A DNA stretch of 64,000 nt. It comes from Streptomyces sp. TSRI0107. Its GTDB lineage: Bacteria; Actinomycetota; Actinomycetes; Streptomycetales; Streptomycetaceae. Below, piece after piece: positions 62,133 through 64,000 of the stretch (within the stretch, counting starts at the first letter, position 1; the number at the start of each line of letters is the position of its first letter). A program made the translations under genes and the position numbers. Location: contig NZ_LIVZ01000009.1 of NCBI RefSeq assembly GCF_001905845.1, forward strand, positions 124,001-188,000, given 5' to 3'. A model generated the notes under the pieces. It saw only the letters and a list, made by a program, of their open reading frames with translations, did no database searches and had not been told where the DNA came from.

Positions 62133-63275
62133 CTACAGCAGCGTTCTCAAGTCCTCCGCGAGCAGGTCCCAGCGCCACTTCTCCTCGACCCACCGGCGGC
62201 CCCGCTCCCCCATCCGGCGGCGCAGTTCCGCGTCGCCGAGGAGGGTGACGATCCGGTCGGCGGCCTCCTCGGGGTCGCCGCCGCGCACCACCCAGCCGGT
62301 CTCGCCGTCGAGCACCGCGTCGGGCGCGCCGCCGGAGTCCCCGGCGACGACGGGCAGCCCGGTCGCGGAGGCCTCCAGGTAGACGATGCCCAGGCCCTCG
62401 ACGTCGAGCCCGCCGCGCCGGGTGCGGCACGGCATGGCGAAGACGTCCCCGGCGCCGTAGTGCGCGGGCAGCTCCGCCCAGGGCACGGCGCCCGTGAAGC
62501 GCACGGAGCCGGCGACGCCGGTCTCGCGGGCGAGCCGCCGCAGGTCCTTCTCGTAGGGGCCGCCGCCGACGATCAGCAGCACCGCCTCCGGTTCCGCGGC
62601 GAGGATGCGCGGCATGGCCTGGACGAGGGTGTCCTGGCCCTTGCGCGGCACGAGCCGCGAGACGCAGACCACGACCGGCCGGCCGGTGAGCCCCAGCCGG
62701 GCCCGCACCTCGGCGCCGCCCGACTCCGGGTGGAAGGTCTTCTCGTCGACGCCGGGCGGCAGCTGCACCATGCGCGCGGCCGCCTCGGGGGTGAGCGCGC
62801 CGGCTATCCGGGAACGCGTGTACTCGCCCAGGTAGGTCAGGGTGTCCGTGCTGTCGCCGATCCGCCGCAGCAGCTGCCGGGCGGCGGGCAGCTGGGCCCA
62901 GCCGGCCTCGTGCCCGTGGGTGGTGGCCACCAGACGCTCGGCACCGGCCCGGCGCAGCGCGGGCGCCATCAGCCCGAGCGGCGCGGCCGCCCCGAACCAC
63001 ACCGCCGTACAGCCGTGCTCCCGCAGCAGCCCGACGGCCCGCCGGGTGGCGGCGGGGGTCGGCAGCAGCATGGTCGTGCTGTCCCGTACGACGGTGAAGG
63101 GCTGCTCGGCGTCGAACGCGGCCGTCGCCTCCCGGCCCTCGCGGCCACGCTTCCAGGTGGAGGCGTAGACGACCAGCCGGCCGGGGTCGAGGCGGAGTGC
63201 CATGTTGTGCAGGAACGCCTGGATGCCGCCGGGGCGCGGCGGGAAGTCGTTCGTCACGATGAGGGTCTTGCGCAT
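62133..63275 (-). CDS. pimB: GDP-mannose-dependent phosphatidylinositol mannosyltransferase PimB'-like
   Basis: PimB' adds the second mannose in phosphatidyl-inositol mannoside synthesis. The 380-aa GT4 protein shows LIVTNDFPPRPGGIQAFLHNMA, WFGAAAPLGLMAPALR, THGHEAGW, VVCVSRLVPRKGQDTL and FAMPCRTRRGGLDVEGLGIVYLEASATG (E-x7-E donor site), which line up closely with mycobacterial PimB' (Rv2188c). The start is ATG at 63275; the frame upstream is not conserved. It diverges from a GT87-type gene. The exact acceptor in Streptomyces is inferred. Confidence 0.92.
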   Translation of the reverse strand: MRKTLIVTNDFPPRPGGIQAFLHNMALRLDPGRLVVYASTWKRGREGREATAAFDAEQPFTVVRDSTTMLLPTPAATRRAVGLLREHGCTAVWFGAAAPLGLMAPALRRAGAERLVATTHGHEAGWAQLPAARQLLRRIGDSTDTLTYLGEYTRSRIAGALTPEAAARMVQLPPGVDEKTFHPESGGAEVRARLGLTGRPVVVCVSRLVPRKGQDTLVQAMPRILAAEPEAVLLIVGGGPYEKDLRRLARETGVAGSVRFTGAVPWAELPAHYGAGDVFAMPCRTRRGGLDVEGLGIVYLEASATGLPVVAGDSGGAPDAVLDGETGWVVRGGDPEEAADRIVTLLGDAELRRRMGERGRRWVEEKWRWDLLAEDLRTLL

Positions 63276-63340
63276 CGCCGCCGACCCTACCCAACGTAGA
63301 CTCACAGGCCGGCACGGCCGTACGGAACAGGGGCTCGAAG

Positions 63341-64000
63341 GTGAACAGGACGGACAGCCGAGGGCACCTGGCGTCACTGCTGGTGGCGTGGTGCCTGACA
63401 CGCCTGTTCCTGCTGCTGTTCGTCTTCAAGGTGTACGTGTTCCCCGGCCCGGACGTCACCAGCGACATCTCGGTGATCTACCAGGGCTGGTACGGGGTGC
63501 TGCGCACCGGAACGTTTCCGCTGGGCGACGTCACCTGGCAGTACCCGCCGGCCGCCGCCCTCGCCGTCCTCTCCCCCGCGCTGCTCCCCTTCCTCGACTA
63601 CGCGCACGCCTTCTTCGTCCTGGCCTTCCTCGCCGACCTGGTCGTCCTCGCCCTGCTGTGCCGCGCCGGCCGGCGGCCGGAGCGGACCCTGCGCGGCGCC
63701 TGGGTGTGGGTCGCCGGGGTGCCGCTGCTCGGGCCGACGGTCTACGCCCGCTACGACGTGATGGTCACCGCCGTCGCGGTCGCGGCGCTGCTCGCGGGCG
63801 CGCGGCGGCCCCGGCTGATGGGCGCGCTGGCCGCGTTCGGGGCGCTGCTGAAGGTGTGGCCGGTGCTGCTGCTGGTCGCCGTCCGCAGACGGGGCACCTG
63901 GGTGGCCGCGGCGTGTACGGCGGGCGGTCTCGCGGCGCTGTTCGCCCTCGCCATGCCCGGCGCCTTCGCCTTCCTGACCTTCCAGCGGGACCGGGGCACC
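63341..64000 (+). CDS. GT87-type membrane glycosyltransferase (partial, runs off the edge)
   Basis: A 220-codon frame begins at GTG 63341 and is open to the window end. It encodes a polytopic protein with membrane segments from about residue 10. Conserved-looking loops are DVTSDISVIYQGWY (first Asp-bearing extracytoplasmic loop), TWQYPPAAALAVL, ARYDVMVTAVA and KVWPVLLLVAV, as in DUF2029/GT87 polyprenol-phosphate-mannose transferases. It faces PimB' across 65 bp, consistent with lipid or glycan mannosylation. The 3' end is missing. Confidence 0.85.
   Translation, partial: MNRTDSRGHLASLLVAWCLTRLFLLLFVFKVYVFPGPDVTSDISVIYQGWYGVLRTGTFPLGDVTWQYPPAAALAVLSPALLPFLDYAHAFFVLAFLADLVVLALLCRAGRRPERTLRGAWVWVAGVPLLGPTVYARYDVMVTAVAVAALLAGARRPRLMGALAAFGALLKVWPVLLLVAVRRRGTWVAAACTAGGLAALFALAMPGAFAFLTFQRDRGT

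Overview
The window is a very high-GC chromosomal segment from an actinomycete, almost certainly a Streptomyces. GTG and TTG starts are frequent, the division-and-cell-wall (dcw) cluster has the Streptomyces gene order, and several proteins belong to streptomycete-restricted families (SAV_6107-type HEPN, DUF5304, MacR/MacS). Most of the window is conserved core chromosome. From memory, the order dcw cluster - DUF3040 - metF-like - Rv2175c-like - PknL-like kinase - class II DAHP synthase - acyltransferase - ArsA-like ATPase - SRPBCC protein - FadD15-like - PimB'-like parallels Mycobacterium tuberculosis Rv2150c to Rv2188c.

Layout. 1-12600 (minus strand): dcw cluster rsmH-ftsL-ftsI-murE-murF-mraY-murD-ftsW-murG-ftsQ, reading toward ftsZ just outside the left edge; mraZ and murC are absent. 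A promoter for the cluster is visible at 12819-12846. 13023-18700 (plus): beta-carbonic anhydrase, then a MoxR / DUF58 / transglutaminase operon closed by a perfect 20-bp hairpin. 18809-20977 (minus): DUF3040 membrane protein, a methyltransferase and a small HEPN protein. 21167-24808 (plus): degenerate ABC ATPase, YhgE/Pip membrane protein and a TetR regulator. 25254-28691: FAD oxidoreductase, Tyr/Gln-rich membrane protein and metF. 28828-34123: thiamine genes (thiE on minus; thiO-thiS-thiG on plus behind a TPP riboswitch), with an Rv2175c-like DNA-binding protein and a reductase between them. 34190-38688: PASTA Ser/Thr kinase, endonuclease IV, a molybdopterin oxidoreductase, and bacterioferritin with its ferredoxin.

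38856-43307: aromatic amino acid genes. Class II DAHP synthase is divergent from a fused anthranilate synthase that is preceded by a complete Trp attenuator (leader peptide with three Trp codons). A D-lactate dehydrogenase-type gene follows. 43366-48316 (minus): an accessory-looking three-gene cassette (1238-aa CHAT caspase-like protease with an intact His/Cys dyad, a 121-aa zinc-knuckle-like protein, a polytopic membrane protein) between the dehydrogenase and pfkA. This is the best candidate for an undescribed system. 48360-51463: pfkA (with a PPi-type active-site signature) and the MacR/MacS two-component system. 51557-64000: lipid and envelope genes (acyltransferase, esterase, FadD, PimB', GT87-type transferase), glucokinase, an ArsA-like ATPase with a SRPBCC protein, and a cholesterol oxidase remnant that has lost two large in-frame blocks.

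Working together: the left third makes and divides the peptidoglycan wall. The middle supplies cofactors (thiamine, folate C1, iron) and aromatic amino acids. The right third joins glycolytic control (glkA, pfkA) to phospholipid and phosphatidylinositol-mannoside synthesis. No tRNA, rRNA, CRISPR array, transposase or phage gene was seen.
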